A stretch of DNA of 64,000 nt from contig CM074859.1 in NCBI GenBank assembly GCA_037501455.1, positions 92,710,894 through 92,774,893 on the forward strand. The letters are read 5' to 3'. The position numbers and the translations under genes were made by a program. This document shows, one piece after another, positions 21,773 to 34,226 of this stretch. Positions within the stretch are counted from its first letter, which is position 1, and the number at the start of each line of letters is the position of its first letter. The notes under the pieces were generated by a model that saw only the letters and a program-made list of their open reading frames with translations, had not been told where the DNA came from and made no database searches. The DNA comes from Lantana camara (lineage: Eukaryota; Streptophyta; Magnoliopsida; Lamiales; Verbenaceae).

Positions 21773-23632
21773 TAATTTATTTAGAATTAATTTTATGATT
21801 AAAGTTACATAAAGTGCTACATTTCAAGTTTAATTATGTGTTATGGACTTAGAACTTGTTAGATCTGATCATGAACTAATATGAACACATTCATAAGTCT
21901 AAGAACATGTTCATGATGTTCTTGAATCAAATTAAGGTGCACGTGTGCTAGTGTGTGTATATATGTGATCAATTTTATGTTATAAAAGTGTTTAATTCAT
22001 AAGAAATTGAATAGTAAATGTTTTCAATAGTAATTTCGACTTTTTGGTCAACCCATATGTTGAATATTTTGAAAATAATAATAAAATAGGTTTTGGAATT
22101 TTTAAAGAAAGATTTTATCCAAATTATTCCGAAAATAGGTAAATTGTAAAATAATTTCAAACCCAACCTACATTGTTGAATTAAACCATAAATCTTATTT
22201 CTTATATTCCAATTAGGATCATAATGTGAATAATAAATATTTAAGTGGTTAAAGACTTTATAAAACCTAATTCATTAATTAAATTTCCTTAAACGGTTAA
22301 AATTAGGGTTTACCGGGAATTCTGTAACGTGTTACAAAACATGCGCCTTATGTGATTATTTGATTAGAATATTATGTACCTTATGTGTTTATTTGTTTAG
22401 AATAAAGAACCTAGTCCTAAGCCTATAGTAGTTAATACTTTCAGGGGCAATGGAATCAACATTACATTATCGGACTACCGGTATAGGTGAGGGTTAAAAC
22501 ATTTTCAACTAGAATCATGCCTATATCTATGTGTCTACATAAAAATATTTTGAAACCTACCTTTTATTTGATTTACTCCCTATACATACTATTATACAAT
22601 ATCCCTCTTTATGAGGAAAATACTTTTATGTCCGGACATTAAATACTTCAGTCCTAGTATTACTAAGAACTGATTCCCGACTAAGCAAGCAAAATACATT
22701 ATCGTTATTATTATGGGCCCCGGCGCTTAAACCGTGTCGAGTAATTACCCGGAAGGTATTGGGCCGAGGGTAATTGTTAGTGACAGGACCGCCACCAACT
22801 CTTGGTAGTGGTTTAGCTGGAGGTTAGTTACTCCACGCCAAGAGATATACAAGGGAGTGTCATGAGCTCCCAATTATTGTTTACATCACCGTGGGGTAGC
22901 TCCCTGGGCACGACATCGGAGTTATGGAGATATTATCATATTGGTTTTATTAAAGTATCGGTACCATGTACAGTACCATTACTGTTTTACCATATTATTT
23001 ACGGAGTTACGGATGGAGAGGCCTAGCTTGCGGGCATTACTGTTATCATTACAAATGGTTCATATTTCTACAAATATTCCAACTGCCCCTATCCCTGTTT
23101 TACACATATCATGAACCATTTCATATTTGCTATATCCTATTGCTCTTATTTTAGATCAAGATCTTCTTAATCATATAAATATATATACGTATACATGTAT
23201 CTATAAACTATTAAACCCCCCTTCACTTAGTCAGTTTGACTAACCCTCCCGTCTACTTTAAAATGCATGATTTCAGGAATTAAGGAACGACAGCTATAAG
23301 TATCTTGAAGCATTACAATAGTAGGTTGGAACTGATCCCGAAAGTACACTATCTTGAGCTTATTGTCGGTATACCTAAGCCATTTCATACTTCATCCTGT
23401 TGTACTCCTTTGCAAACTATTTTGAATAGTAATGATAATCCCTGTTCTTTACACGTTATTATCCCCGTTTAGTGGCAAAGTTTTAAATCTCTTTATCTTC
23501 CGCTGCACTGTGTCAAACCCTTTACCATATATTATCCTGACTGTTCGCCGTAGTATTTCCTGAGCGTTGGGTCTAACCTCCACTCGGGGAGTATTGCGGT
23601 GCGGGGGTTGTAGTGTTAGGGGAGGCGCTACA
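21773..23632 (+). repeat. R1 left LTR, remaining part
   Basis: Continues the R1 LTR from the T2 target duplication to the terminal GGGGAGGCGCTACA at 23632. It matches 25641-27496 of the right LTR. The first 538 bp are those also found at 11731-12268. Confidence 0.88.
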
Positions 23633-24414
23633 ACTTAAAGTGGTATCAGAGCTCCAGGTTGCGAAAATCTGGGGTTCAGAGTTCATAGAGTCTCATAAAG
23701 TATTCTTGAGTCCTTAGTGCTTAAATTGTGATCAATCACTGTTGGGGCGACTAACCAGCATGTGATTTGTTACAATTGTAGTACTAAACCCTTCCTCAAT
23801 CAAGGCAACCATATAGTATTAATTCACATCAAAATCCTAAGTTTCATTGAATCCTCCATTATTTCTCGAAACTATCCAATTCATTAGTAGAGTCAGTCCC
23901 AAGATCTACATCTTCTTTACCTTACTTGCATTTTCGGCTTGTGAAACCTTTCACTAGCTCTTAGAGTTGCTTCAAGATACCAGTAGGACCTGAAATTAAC
24001 TTATTGATTTCCTGTGCCTTTACATGTCTTAACTTTGCTAAAGATGTTGTGTTTATTAATTGCTACTACTTGGAAATTTTATCTTCGTGATCATCTGCAA
24101 ATCATTCTCAACCATCATGCATTATATATTCTCTCTAAGGGTGATTACAGTTATAAATGTCATTCTCAAAGCGGTTAAAGGTACGCCTTCTAAACACGCC
24201 AGTTGCTACTCCCGGCGCCATACATTCATTACATCATGATTATGTGCGCATTTAAGATTTTCATTTGAAGAATTACCTTATGTGTTTAAAGTGAATCTTA
24301 TTTTGGAACTCATCTTATCATGGATTGAGGACACAAACAATATCTAAAGTTATTATCAAACATGAATAGAATCTGAGGACATATTCTCTTTAAGAGGGGT
24401 GGATTGTAACGTCC
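23633..24414 (+). other. R1 interior: primer site, non-coding DNA and polypurine tract
   Basis: TGGTATCAGAGC at 23641-23652 is the complement of the initiator-Met tRNA end, 8 bp past the LTR. TAAGAGGGGTGGAT at 24401-24414 is the polypurine tract. No open frame of note lies between them, so gag and pol are absent. Confidence 0.85.
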
Positions 24415-27400
24415 CGGATTTCGGGGCCAAGAAGAAATAGGTAAATAAAAAGTTAAGAAGAATTTCCTTTAGAACCTTGGTTACTATTCACTCATTTTCG
24501 TAGAAATTTTTCGAGACCTCTTTACCTATCCAATATTGGGTTCAAATGAATCTTTACAAAATTTTACGAATTATGGTGTCATTCCCAAACCTTAATTCTT
24601 ATCATAACTCCCGTAGTAACCAAAACCGGCCAAAAACCCTAGTTTTGCCCTAAAGTGAAGATTTTCGAATTCTAACGTTTTTCCTACACAATACTATAAC
24701 CATAACGATCCTTGAATTATTTTATGAATTTTAAGATCTTTTTCAAACCTTAGTTCAAACTCTAGCTCGTTTTATAAATTTTTCCTATTTTTCCTAAAGT
24801 ACTATTCCCGCCGCAAAAACTAACTTTTAAACCATACATCATTTGATATCCAATATTATACTCAAAATGATCCTTAAATTATTTTAAGAACTATGGACAC
24901 CTTCTTGGAAATTAAATTTCATCCTAGCTTCGTTTTATGTATTTTATCATATTTTTCAAAATTTCGAACCTTTACTACTTTAACTTGAAACGTTTAAACG
25001 TTAAGTGTTTATAATCATCGGAAAGCCCTTTCGATCCTCTTTCTTTTACAAATTTTACCATTTCAAAATAAAATCTGAATATATTCCTACGTTTTCATTA
25101 TTATTTTACCCTATTTTTGTTTTATTTTATTATGATGTATTTATTTGGTAATACATGTATACATAAGCACATACATCACATATACACCTAGCATAACACC
25201 TAAATACCCTAATAAATGAACTTAGCCTACTCAACACCCTTAGTCATACCCTAAAATCTTAGAAATTGCAAGGTAAGCCCCAAAATCCCAAGTATAAATA
25301 CCCCTCCAAGATCATTTTTCAAGAACACACAAATCACTCCTCACTTCCCTAAAGTCACGGCCACTCTCCCTCTCTATGCATAAGGTGTGCTTTCTTTTAT
25401 TATTTCATACTTTATATTATGTTTTTAGGGTAATAATAGTAGTAGCATGCTTAGATTTAATTAAATTATGCTTTAGGAATTTTATTTTATGAAATATATG
25501 CATAATTGTTAGTTTTATGTACAATGTGCCTACATTATGGAATTTTATTTAATTAAATGCATGAATTATGATATGATATAGTATAACTATGTGTTTAAAT
25601 ATTCATGATCTTATTTGATTAAATTCATGCCTAGTATAATTTATTTAGAATTAATTTTATGATTAAAGTTACATAAAGTGCTACATTTCAAGTTTAATTA
25701 TGTGTTATGCACTTAGAACTTGTTAGATCTGATCATGAACTAATATGAACACATTCATAAGTCTAAGAACATGTTCATGATGTTCTTGAATCAAATTAAG
25801 GTGCACGTGTGCTAGTGTGTGTATATATGTGATCAATTTTATGTTATAAAAGTGTTTACTTCATAAGAAATTGAATAGTAAATGTTTTCAATAGTAATTT
25901 TGACTTTTTGGTCAACCCATATATTGAATATTTCGAAAATAATAATAAAATAGGTTTTGGAATTTTTAAAGAAAGATTTTATCCAAATTATTCCGAAAAT
26001 AGGTAAATTGTAAAATAATTTCAAAACCAACCTACATTGTTGAATTAAACCCTAAATCTTATTTCTTATATTCCAATTAGGATCATAATGTGAATAATAA
26101 ATATTTAAGTGGTTAAAGACTTTATAAAATCTAATTCATTAATTAAATTTCCTTAAACGGTTAAAATTAGGGTTTACCGGGAATTCTCTAACGTGTTACA
26201 AAACATGCGCCTTATGTGATTATTTGATTAGAATATTATGTACCTTATGTGTTTATTTGATTAGAATAAAGAACCTAGTCCTAAGCCTATAGTAGTTAAT
26301 ACTTTCAGGGGCAATGGAATCAACATTACATTATCGGACTACCGGTATAGGTGAGGGTTAAAACATTTTCAACTGGAATCATGCCTATATCTATGTATCT
26401 ACAAAAAAATATTTTGAAACCTACCTATTATTTGATTTACTCCCTATACATACTATTATACAATATCCCTCTTTATGAGGAAAATACTTTTATGTCCGGA
26501 CATTAAATACTTCAGTCCCAGTATTACTAAGAACTGATTCCCGACTAAGCAAGCAAAATACATTACCGTTATTATTATGGGCCTCGGCTCTTAAACCGTG
26601 TCGAGCAATTACCCGGAAGGTATCGGGCCGAGGGTAATTGTTGGTGACCGGACCGCCACCAACTCTTGGTAGTGGTTTAGCTGGAGGTTAGTTACTCCAT
26701 GCCAAGAGATATACAAGGAAGTGTCATGAGCTCCCAATTATTGTTTACATCACCGCGGGGTAGCTCCCTGGGTGCGACATCGGAGTTACGGAGATATTAT
26801 CATATTGGTTTTATTAAATTGTCGGTACCATGTACAGTACCGTTACTGTTTTACCATATTATTTACGGAGTTACAGATGGAGAGGCCTAGCTTGCGGGCA
26901 TTACTGTTATCATTACAAATGGTTCATATTTCTACAAATATTCCAACTACCCCTATCCCCATTTTACACATATCATGAACCGTTTCATATTTGCTATATC
27001 CTATTGCTATTATTTTAGATCAAGATCTTCTTAATCATATAAATATATATACGTATACATTTATCTATAAACTATTAAAGCCCCTTCACTTAGTCAGTTT
27101 GACTAACCCTCCCGTCTACTTTAAAATGCATGATTTCAGGAATTAAGGAACGACAGTTAGAGGTTTCTTGAAGCATTACAATAGTAGGTTGGAACTGATC
27201 CCAAAAGTACACTGTCTTGAGCTTATTGTCGGTATACCTAAGCCATCTCATACTTCATCCTATTGGACTCCTTTGCAAACTATTTTGACCAGCAATGATA
27301 ATCCCTGTTCTTTACACATTATTATCCCCGTTTAGTGGCAAAGTTTTAAATCTCTTTATCTTCCATTTGCACTGTGTCACACCCTTTACCATATATTATC

Positions 27401-27496
27401 CTGACTGTTCGCCGTAGTATTTCCAGAGCGTTGGGTCTAACCTCCACTCGGGGAGTATTGCGGTGCGGGGGTTGTAGTGTTAGGGGAGGCGCTACA
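24415..27496 (+). repeat. R1 right LTR (3082 bp, uninterrupted)
   Basis: Runs from TGTAACGTCCCGG to GCGCTACA and is followed by TATTT, the R1 target duplication. In a 538-bp stretch compared with the left LTR I counted roughly eight differences (about 1.5%), more than between the two T2 LTRs. R1 is therefore older than T2. TATAAATA lies near 25293. Confidence 0.88.
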
Positions 27497-27501
27497 TATT
27501 T

Positions 27502-28044
27502 GGACTCCCTCTCTTGTTCAGTCGTGGGCCACTTTCCCAGATGTCCCATTGGAGGGTTGGACTCTACCTCATCATCAACTCGCTTGGATAGTTGATCCCT
27601 TGCCCTTCGACGTTTACTGGATAGTCAGACAAGGTTGCTTGGTAGTATTGTGATAGATGATATGAGGGTTGCCTTTGGTCTTGATACCCCTAATATCCAA
27701 TTGTTAGGGGCGGATACTGTAAAAGTTGCACATAAGTTTAGGGATAGACCAAAGGATAGGGTGCCATTTCGATTGGCCTAGGCTGAGGCCTTTTTAGGAT
27801 TTTGGGTTCCCGACCATCAACCGCAACGGCGACTGCCCCCTCTAGATAGGCTCTGAGATAGTTGTTCAACTTGGGCATCGAGTAGACAAGCTGGGGAGGT
27901 AAAACTGTTGGTTGAGGAGCTGCTCAGGGGCAAACTTGATTATTAACCACTGTCGGGGCTTGGGGAAGGATCTCTCGATCATTTTCATCAAATAAGCGAC
28001 CACTAGTAAATTCCTCATAGCCTGATTAGGCTTTTAGTTGTAGT
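27502..28044 (-). pseudogene. T1 leader and gag N-terminal region
   Basis: This is the T1 sequence on the far side of the R1 insertion. On the minus strand a short open stretch, SNPPMGHLGKWPTTEQERES, leads into the R1 site; upstream the frame is broken by many stops. Position between the primer site and the capsid part makes this the untranslated leader plus gag start. A plus-strand frame at about 27600-27790 is also nearly open but was not recognised. Confidence 0.45.
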
Positions 28045-28062
28045 TTTCTATAAACGACGTCA
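28045..28062 (-). promoter_or_regulatory. T1 primer binding site, decayed
   Basis: Minus strand TGACGTCGTTTATAGAAA aligns with the T3 primer site TGGCGCCGTCTGTGGGAA. The differences are mainly G-to-A or C-to-T. It lies four bases from an LTR end (GATCA). Confidence 0.6.
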
Positions 28063-28065
28063 AAA

Positions 28066-28334
28066 TGATCGAGCCAAGATCTGGGTCAAAATGCTCGAGC
28101 TACTGATTGGCCGGATCACTAAGTATTCGTAGCGTTGGAAAGGCTACTACTTGGTCGATATCTGAAAAGAGAAAGAAATATAAGCTCGGGGTCAATCCGG
28201 GACAAGATGGGGTTTTATCCGGAGTTGGCACTTTGACGCTCAAATCAGCATGCTTTTTATCAGTCGAATAAAAGTGGTCGAGTGTCAGTGCAGTAGATGA
28301 AGCTTACCTACCGGAGTATATGAAGAGGTATTTA
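28066..28334 (-). mobile_element. T1 5' LTR, truncated (R-U5 part)
   Basis: On the minus strand it ends GCTCGATCA just before the primer site and contains a TTGAGCGTCAAAG motif, similar to TTGAGCGTCGGAG in the T3 LTR. It is cut near its TATA region by a copia-like LTR at 28335. A second, longer copy of the same LTR lies at 29915-31831. Confidence 0.65.
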
Positions 28335-29914
28335 TGTTGGAAAACACGGAGTAAACACAACAGAAAATTTAAAATTTTTCCAAAAAGGATTGTTTGCTTG
28401 CAATGTTCATTTTAAAACTTTTAGAAGGATTCAAGAAACTTACAGTTAATTAAAGCTTTCTAGAGATGTTTGATTTCGTGTATCAAACACCCTTCAAGCG
28501 GAATGTCTCTCAAACAGTTCTTTTTTAGAGTCTAAAGTAGAAATCCTCTAAAGCATATCCACACCAATCCTAGATCACGATCAAGCTATTGAGAATGCTA
28601 GTTCTATGACTTTTTTTTTTTACTAGGGATATTGATATGAAAACTTTTCTTTTGATTTATGAAAATAATTATCGCTTCAAGAACGTTGGTCTAAACCTTA
28701 GAAGAAGCCTGACCCCTTATATTTATAGCAAGGAGTTTGAACCCCTTAAGGCTTTTGTAAGCCTAGTGGGTTTTTATTTTTTGCTCATTAATTCAATAAT
28801 TAAACTATATCTTATAATTAAAATAAGATCCTATCTTATTTTTAAGATATATCAAGAAATCCTTTTCCTAAACCCTTTAGGAGTTTGACTATTCAACCTT
28901 ATCTAAAATAGGATTAAATATCTTAATTCTTAATTAAATATTTATGAGGCTAATTATTTTAAATTTGGCCTAACAATTAATTTCTAATTAATTAAAAAAC
29001 CAAAATTAATTAAAAAATATTTAATTAAATAAGGCCACACGTGACTTTGCACGCATGTGTGGCCCCATTGATCAGCCTACTTGATCATTTTAGGTTAATC
29101 CGATTAACCTCCTACCAAAACTCTCGTAGCCTGGCATTTGTGTGTGACCTTCTAGGTTCATTATTCGAATAGCAGTGACACTAATTAATTAATACACTTA
29201 TTCAATTAATTAGTCCATAGATCACACTAGCGTAATCTAGCAATGGGTATGCAACCCCTAACCGAATAACAAAATGAATCAAAGAACCTTTCAGTCAATG
29301 ACAATCAGTGTGATACGATCCTCATACCATCCTATCTTTCAATCAAGATCTAAGGCATGGGAATAATGATAGAGCCCTAATAATTTTGATCTTTAAAGTT
29401 AAGGTCGTTTCATATCCATTTAGATCTCAATTCAAGAAAACCCCATTCTCTTGATGTCTTGATCTTTTCCACCTTGGCCAAAAACAACTTAATCAGTAAG
29501 AGATCATCTTGCTCATAGCAAGTGTAGGTCATTTGTAGATTCTACTAATTCTCCATATGTCACTTATGTAATCCCAACATAGACCGGAATTCAGATGTTT
29601 AAAGGTGACATTCTCTTGAGTCTATATCAAAGATTACAGAGTTAGATCATATGAAACATCATAGAATCTCAAGCTATGATGCACGGACACTTCTAAAAAT
29701 ATCATTTTGTCGTGTCGTGTCGTGTCGTGTCGTGTCGTGTCGTGTTGTGTCGTATCAGATACACAAGATTAAGCTTTAAATTGACAACATGCATGATCAG
29801 ATATTTAAAACATTTCATATACGTATACGAATAATGTTTTGAAATTAATGTTAAATGTCCATACATGGTAATATGCATCTTCTAAAATTGTACAAAATTA
29901 AAGAAAATGGATTA
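28335..29914 (-). mobile_element. Copia-like LTR and adjoining sequence
   Basis: On the minus strand the segment ends GTGTTTACTCCGTGTTTTCC followed by AACA at 28335, the same end as the LTR at 1-143. A TATA-like CTATAAATATAAGG lies upstream (about 28715-28730). AT-rich DNA and a (CGTGT)n repeat fill the rest. The right border with the T1-type LTR at 29915 is not resolved, and no target duplication was found. No coding sequence was recognised. Confidence 0.5.
29710..29752 (+). repeat. (CGTGT)n microsatellite
   Basis: About eight tandem pentamers with one change (TTGTGT near the end). Confidence 0.9.
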
Positions 29915-31831
29915 TGATCGAGCTAACATCTAGGTCGAGATGCTCGAGCTACCGATTGACCGGATCACTTAGTATTTGTAGTGTTGGGAAGACTGCTACT
30001 TGGTCGATATCTAAAAAGAGAAAGAAAAGTGAGTTCGAGGTCAATCCAGGACAAGATGTTGTTTTACCCGGGGTTAGCACTCCGACGCTCAAATCAACAC
30101 GTTTGTTATCGTTCGAATGAAAACAGTCGAGTGTGAGTGCAGTAAATGAAGCTTACCTACCGGAGTAAATGAGGGAGTATTTATACTCTTGGCCTTAGTG
30201 GAGGTTAGGGATGTAAACGAGCCGAGCCGAGCCGAGCCGTGCCATCGCATTTTTCCAAGGTTCGAGCTCGGTCTCGGGCTTAAAAAAATAGGCTTGGGTT
30301 CGGCTTGCGAGCCATCGAACCCTAGTAGAGGTGGCTCGGGCTTGGCTCGCAGTGAGGTTCGACCGAGCCGAGCCCACGAGCCATAAAGAAAACCCTCAAA
30401 ATTTCTTAGATCTGGATCTATTCTTTGATTCGCTGAAAACCCTAGGGAGAAAAAGCAATGGCAACTAACCAAAAATTTGGAGAAAAACTAAAATAAAAAA
30501 TTTGATTCAAAATTATCAATCTTTGAGTTTTGTTCTGACTTAGATCTGGTATTCTTTATGTAGATTCAATTATTCAAAGCACAACATAAAAGCCCTCTAA
30601 AATACCTTTGAGATTTGGATCTATTTCTTCATATAGACTCAAAGCACAACAAAAAGTCCTCAAAAATACCTTTGAGATCTGGATCTATTTCTTCATATAG
30701 ATTCAAAGCACAACAAAAACAAATCTAGTTTTGTTTTCTTATGTACAAGAAAAGCAGAAAAAAAAAGAAGATAAAAACGAACCAAAATTTGAAAAGAAAA
30801 TAAAATCAAAAGTTTAATTCATATATACATATAAATTTTGAAATCAAATTCAAATCCTTCATACTTTGAATTTTGAAATTTTTCTCTATTTGGCCGTCGC
30901 GGGCGGTGGAGATGGCGTTCAGGCTGCCGGAGGTTGACGTTGGTCGTGGCAGCGGCCGCAAGCGTGATGGTTGTCACGGGCGGAGGTGGTGGCGCCTAGG
31001 AAGCCATGATGGTGGTGTCGGAAAGATCAGATTTGATCATGGGAAGGCGACATGGGATGGTGGCCGCAAGGGTGGTGGGAGAGAGTGTGGTAGTCGGAGA
31101 CGAAGCTTCGTGAGGAAGTGGGTGATGGTGGGAGGCTAAATCTTAGGGTTTTCACTTTTCATTCTTCAATGTTTTGAAACGTTGAAAGTCTTGGCTTTAT
31201 ATTTACAAGTTTTGTATGTATGTTTATATATATATATATATAATATAGAAGCTGTATTAAGTGTATGTTATATAATATATATAATTCATGTATATATATT
31301 TATGTGTATGTGTCGTATATAACCTATATAATATATGTAGATATATATATTTTTATTTTTTGCACCTAGTTCGCGAGCCGGTTCGCGAGCTTCGAATAAG
31401 AAATATAAGGCTGGGGCTCGGTTCGAAAGTTGTACAAGTCGAGCCTTGGCTCGGCTCGGCTCATCAACTTCGAACCCAAGCCCGAACCTTCCTCGAGCTG
31501 GCTCGCATAGCTCGCGAGCCAGCTCGGCTCAGTTACATCCCTAGTGGAGGTGATGGTCGTCGTAGGCAGTGCTCCAGCTGCCAACTACCCCAGTATTAGG
31601 GTGCATTTAATGCTTGGTCGGTCATTAACTCTGTGAATCCTGAGCGGCCAGGTGGCTTCTCGAGGATGAGTAGAGATCGAGAAGCATAGTCGACTTGCTT
31701 CCATCGAGCTGGTGGTCGGGGAAAAATTTCACAATCTAAGGTTGATGAAGGTCGCCTCCTCGAGCCATAGCATGGTGCACCGCATTGGCATGAGCATGGC
31801 CATGGGCCAAATTGTAGCGTTTGATAGCACA
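29915..31831 (-). mobile_element. Second T1-family LTR, split by a hAT element
   Basis: 29915-30205 matches 28066-28334 (TGATCGAGC, GATCACTTAGTATT, TTGGTCGATATCT, GAAGCTTACCTACCGGAGTA), then continues on the far side of the hAT insertion to about 31831. Minus strand has AGTATAAATACTCCC (about 30174-30188) as TATA box. Without the insertion it is about 570 bp. Ends are approximate; TG at 29915 and CA at 31830 are candidates, but no 5-bp duplication matches. Confidence 0.55.
30206..31543. mobile_element. Non-autonomous hAT transposon
   Basis: Ends TAGGGATGTAAACGAGCCGA and, inverted, TAGGGATGTAACTGAGCCGA; the 8-bp target duplication GTGGAGGT lies at 30198-30205 and 31544-31551. The subterminal regions are rich in GAGCCGAGC and TTCGCGAGCC repeats. 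A G-rich stretch at 30890-31140 reads open but shows no known domain. No transposase was found. Confidence 0.88.
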
Positions 31832-33914
31832 CTTTGAGTGATCCGTAACTGAGGAGTAGTGGATAATTAGGAGTGTTAATTTTCATGTCATTTACACCTA
31901 AATTGACCAATTCCAAAACCTACTTTAATTTTGTCAAAACACCTGATACTTATACATAGCCTTTAACTGAGTTAAAAAAATACAATAAATACTCATCTGA
32001 TTTTATGTGAAATTGCTATCACATGAAATTAATCCTACAGTTTGATATTTATCCTGAAATAAATCATTCGTAACCTATAGCAATACTTCCTAAAAATTAG
32101 TAGCGTTTAACACTTTAAGAAAAAGATTATTCATATCAATCTGATTTCATTCCCAATTTTCTAACATCTTTTCTAATATAATCAATCATATTATGTATTA
32201 TTACATGCATCCATACAAAATTCACGTGTTGGTGTGTGTCATGTTGATAAAATGCAAGATATTATTAAAACTTTTTTTAACTGCCAAATTTCTTCTACTA
32301 GTATATGCGTCTATATGGGTAAGTGTAGTATAATCATAGTAAACTAAGAGGGGTGACGTAGTTGATTGACATTATGCAAGATTGAACTAAGATGTCGTAT
32401 TTAAAACCGCAATATAGAACTATTATTAGTTTTAAAAAAGTTATGTACTTTAATTGTCAAATTCAGAGAAAATAAAATGAGAAATTAACAATAAAAATAT
32501 GTAATCACTTTTTTTTTAAGAGGATGAATGCTAATTCTCCAACTACTTTCAATAAGACTTTGTAATCATTTTATAAAAGTTAAAAAGATTTCAACCCGGA
32601 GAAAATACAATGAAAACTTAACAACAAAAAGTTTTAATTCAAAACAATAAGAAAGAAATGATAAAGGGTACGGTGCCCATCAAATTAAAAAAATTTATCA
32701 ATGAGGTTTTACGTTTTAGTAGTTCAGCCGGATTTAAATTCATAATAAAATATAAAACTAATATATATATATTGTAAACTAATTAATTATTTAATTGCTA
32801 AACGATAGAAGATAATCCCAGATTACATGTCCAGAGCAAGACCGGACGTTCTTGAATTTCTCCACCCGAACGCCCCCATATAATGCAGATTATGTAGTCT
32901 ATACTTTGTTTCATAGCTCAATATCAATTAAAGTAGCATGCTACATATTTAAATTATATTTTTGGCCATAACATTTTTTCCAAATGTATACTTAAATGAA
33001 CTTTATTATTGATGACCATTTCAGTATTAGCTACCCTACCACTTTTTTTGTTTTTTTGTTTTTTTGGTCGAAGCTACCCCACTATGCTTATAGTCATTAT
33101 TATTATTAGTAATAAAATATATAAAAAGGCTTTGTTGTTCTTGAACATTCTTAATAATATATACTAAGAAAATCTTTTTGTATTTTTTAATTAAACCTAA
33201 TGCATGGAACTTGTCCCACAATTCTAGGGAATTCCATTCCCTTTTCCCTACATTTTTCTTTCATTCACATTTACGACTCTTTCACCAGCTCCAAGGATGG
33301 ACATGCCCGTGTTTAAATCTTAAATTTTGGTAAGAAAATAATATAGCTAGAAATAGAGGTAAAAGGTATACAATGTGAAATACAAACCTTATAAAAGTTT
33401 AATTGGTTTGAGTACTTGAGGGAAGATCTATTAAATATTTAAAAATTTGGACACATGCTCGTGTGCATGTAGGTTTTGTTTTCTCTATTTTTATACATAA
33501 ACATTCATTTTTTACTTTTTTTTTCATAAGTGAATGACGGTGAGAGTTCGATCATATGACATCGTTAAGAAGAACCGAGGGAAGAGGAGTATTGGTAGAG
33601 GGGCCACCCCCGCAATTTTTGTTGTACAATGGAGAAAAATATTAAAAGTAATTTATTTTTATGAATAGCATTTTAAAATTTTGTGATTTTACCTACAAAT
33701 TTGAACTTGTGTTTTATTCATGCTCATTTGTTTGTATTTTCATATCATATTGGATGATCATTTTATTTAAAAGTTCAACCTCAAAACTATTAAAGAAAAT
33801 ATAATTACATGTTTAAATTCCTCAAAAAAAGAGTTGATTATATTCAAATTTTACAGACAACACAGGTGACCAAGAGCTTAGGTATAACTCTTTAATTCTT
33901 TTTCGTTATGTTGG
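31832..33914. other. AT-rich intergenic DNA
   Basis: No gene, RNA or element boundary recognised. It contains A/T homopolymer tracts (for example T-rich 33041-33067) and only chance reading frames. Confidence 0.5.
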
Positions 33915-33924
33915 GCCTATAAAA

Positions 33925-34216
33925 GGGGCAATTTTAAATAACTCTCCATCAGTTTGGAGATTTTTATTTTACTCCCCGAAAATTTATATTACATAATACG
34001 ATATAAGTACTGCATTAGAACATTTTAATATTATATTATGTGAAAATTATACAACATGTTTTGAGAGTGGTGAAAATTTATACAACGTAATAGAATATAA
34101 GTACTGCAGTATATCATATTCATACTATATGTGGGGAGTAAAATAAAAATTTGATGCTCAATTAGGGAGTTAAGTAAAAATATGATGCCCAAGTGGAGAT
34201 TTATCCGACATTACCC
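33925..34216. mobile_element. MITE with 10-bp target duplication (Mutator-like)
   Basis: GCCTATAAAA lies on both sides (33915-33924 and 34217-34226). The arms are imperfect inverted repeats; ATTTTTATTTTACTCCCC on the left pairs with GGGGAGTAAAATAAAAAT on the right. Termini start GGGGCAATTTTAAATAACTC and, inverted, GGGTAATGTCGGATAAATCT. The duplication length suggests Mutator-type mobilisation. Confidence 0.7.
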
Positions 34217-34226
34217 GCCTATAAAA

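Larger units (their letters stand above)
9644..27496 (+). mobile_element. R1: non-autonomous gypsy-like retrotransposon with giant LTRs
   Basis: Both LTRs start TGTAAC.TCCCGGATTTCGGGG and end GGGGAGGCGCTACA. The target duplication TATTT lies at 9639-9643 and 27497-27501. The right LTR is 3082 bp; the left is about 3093 bp once T2 is removed. The interior (23633-24414) is 782 bp with an initiator-Met primer site and a polypurine tract but no coding sequence. This fits a large retrotransposon derivative moved by proteins from a relative. LTR ends and primer site resemble R2, so a chromovirus-type parent is likely. Confidence 0.85.

Noticed and set aside
30873..31139. Glycine/arginine-rich frame in the hAT element as a host gene fragment
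   Set aside because: Low complexity; no motif beyond composition could be recognised.
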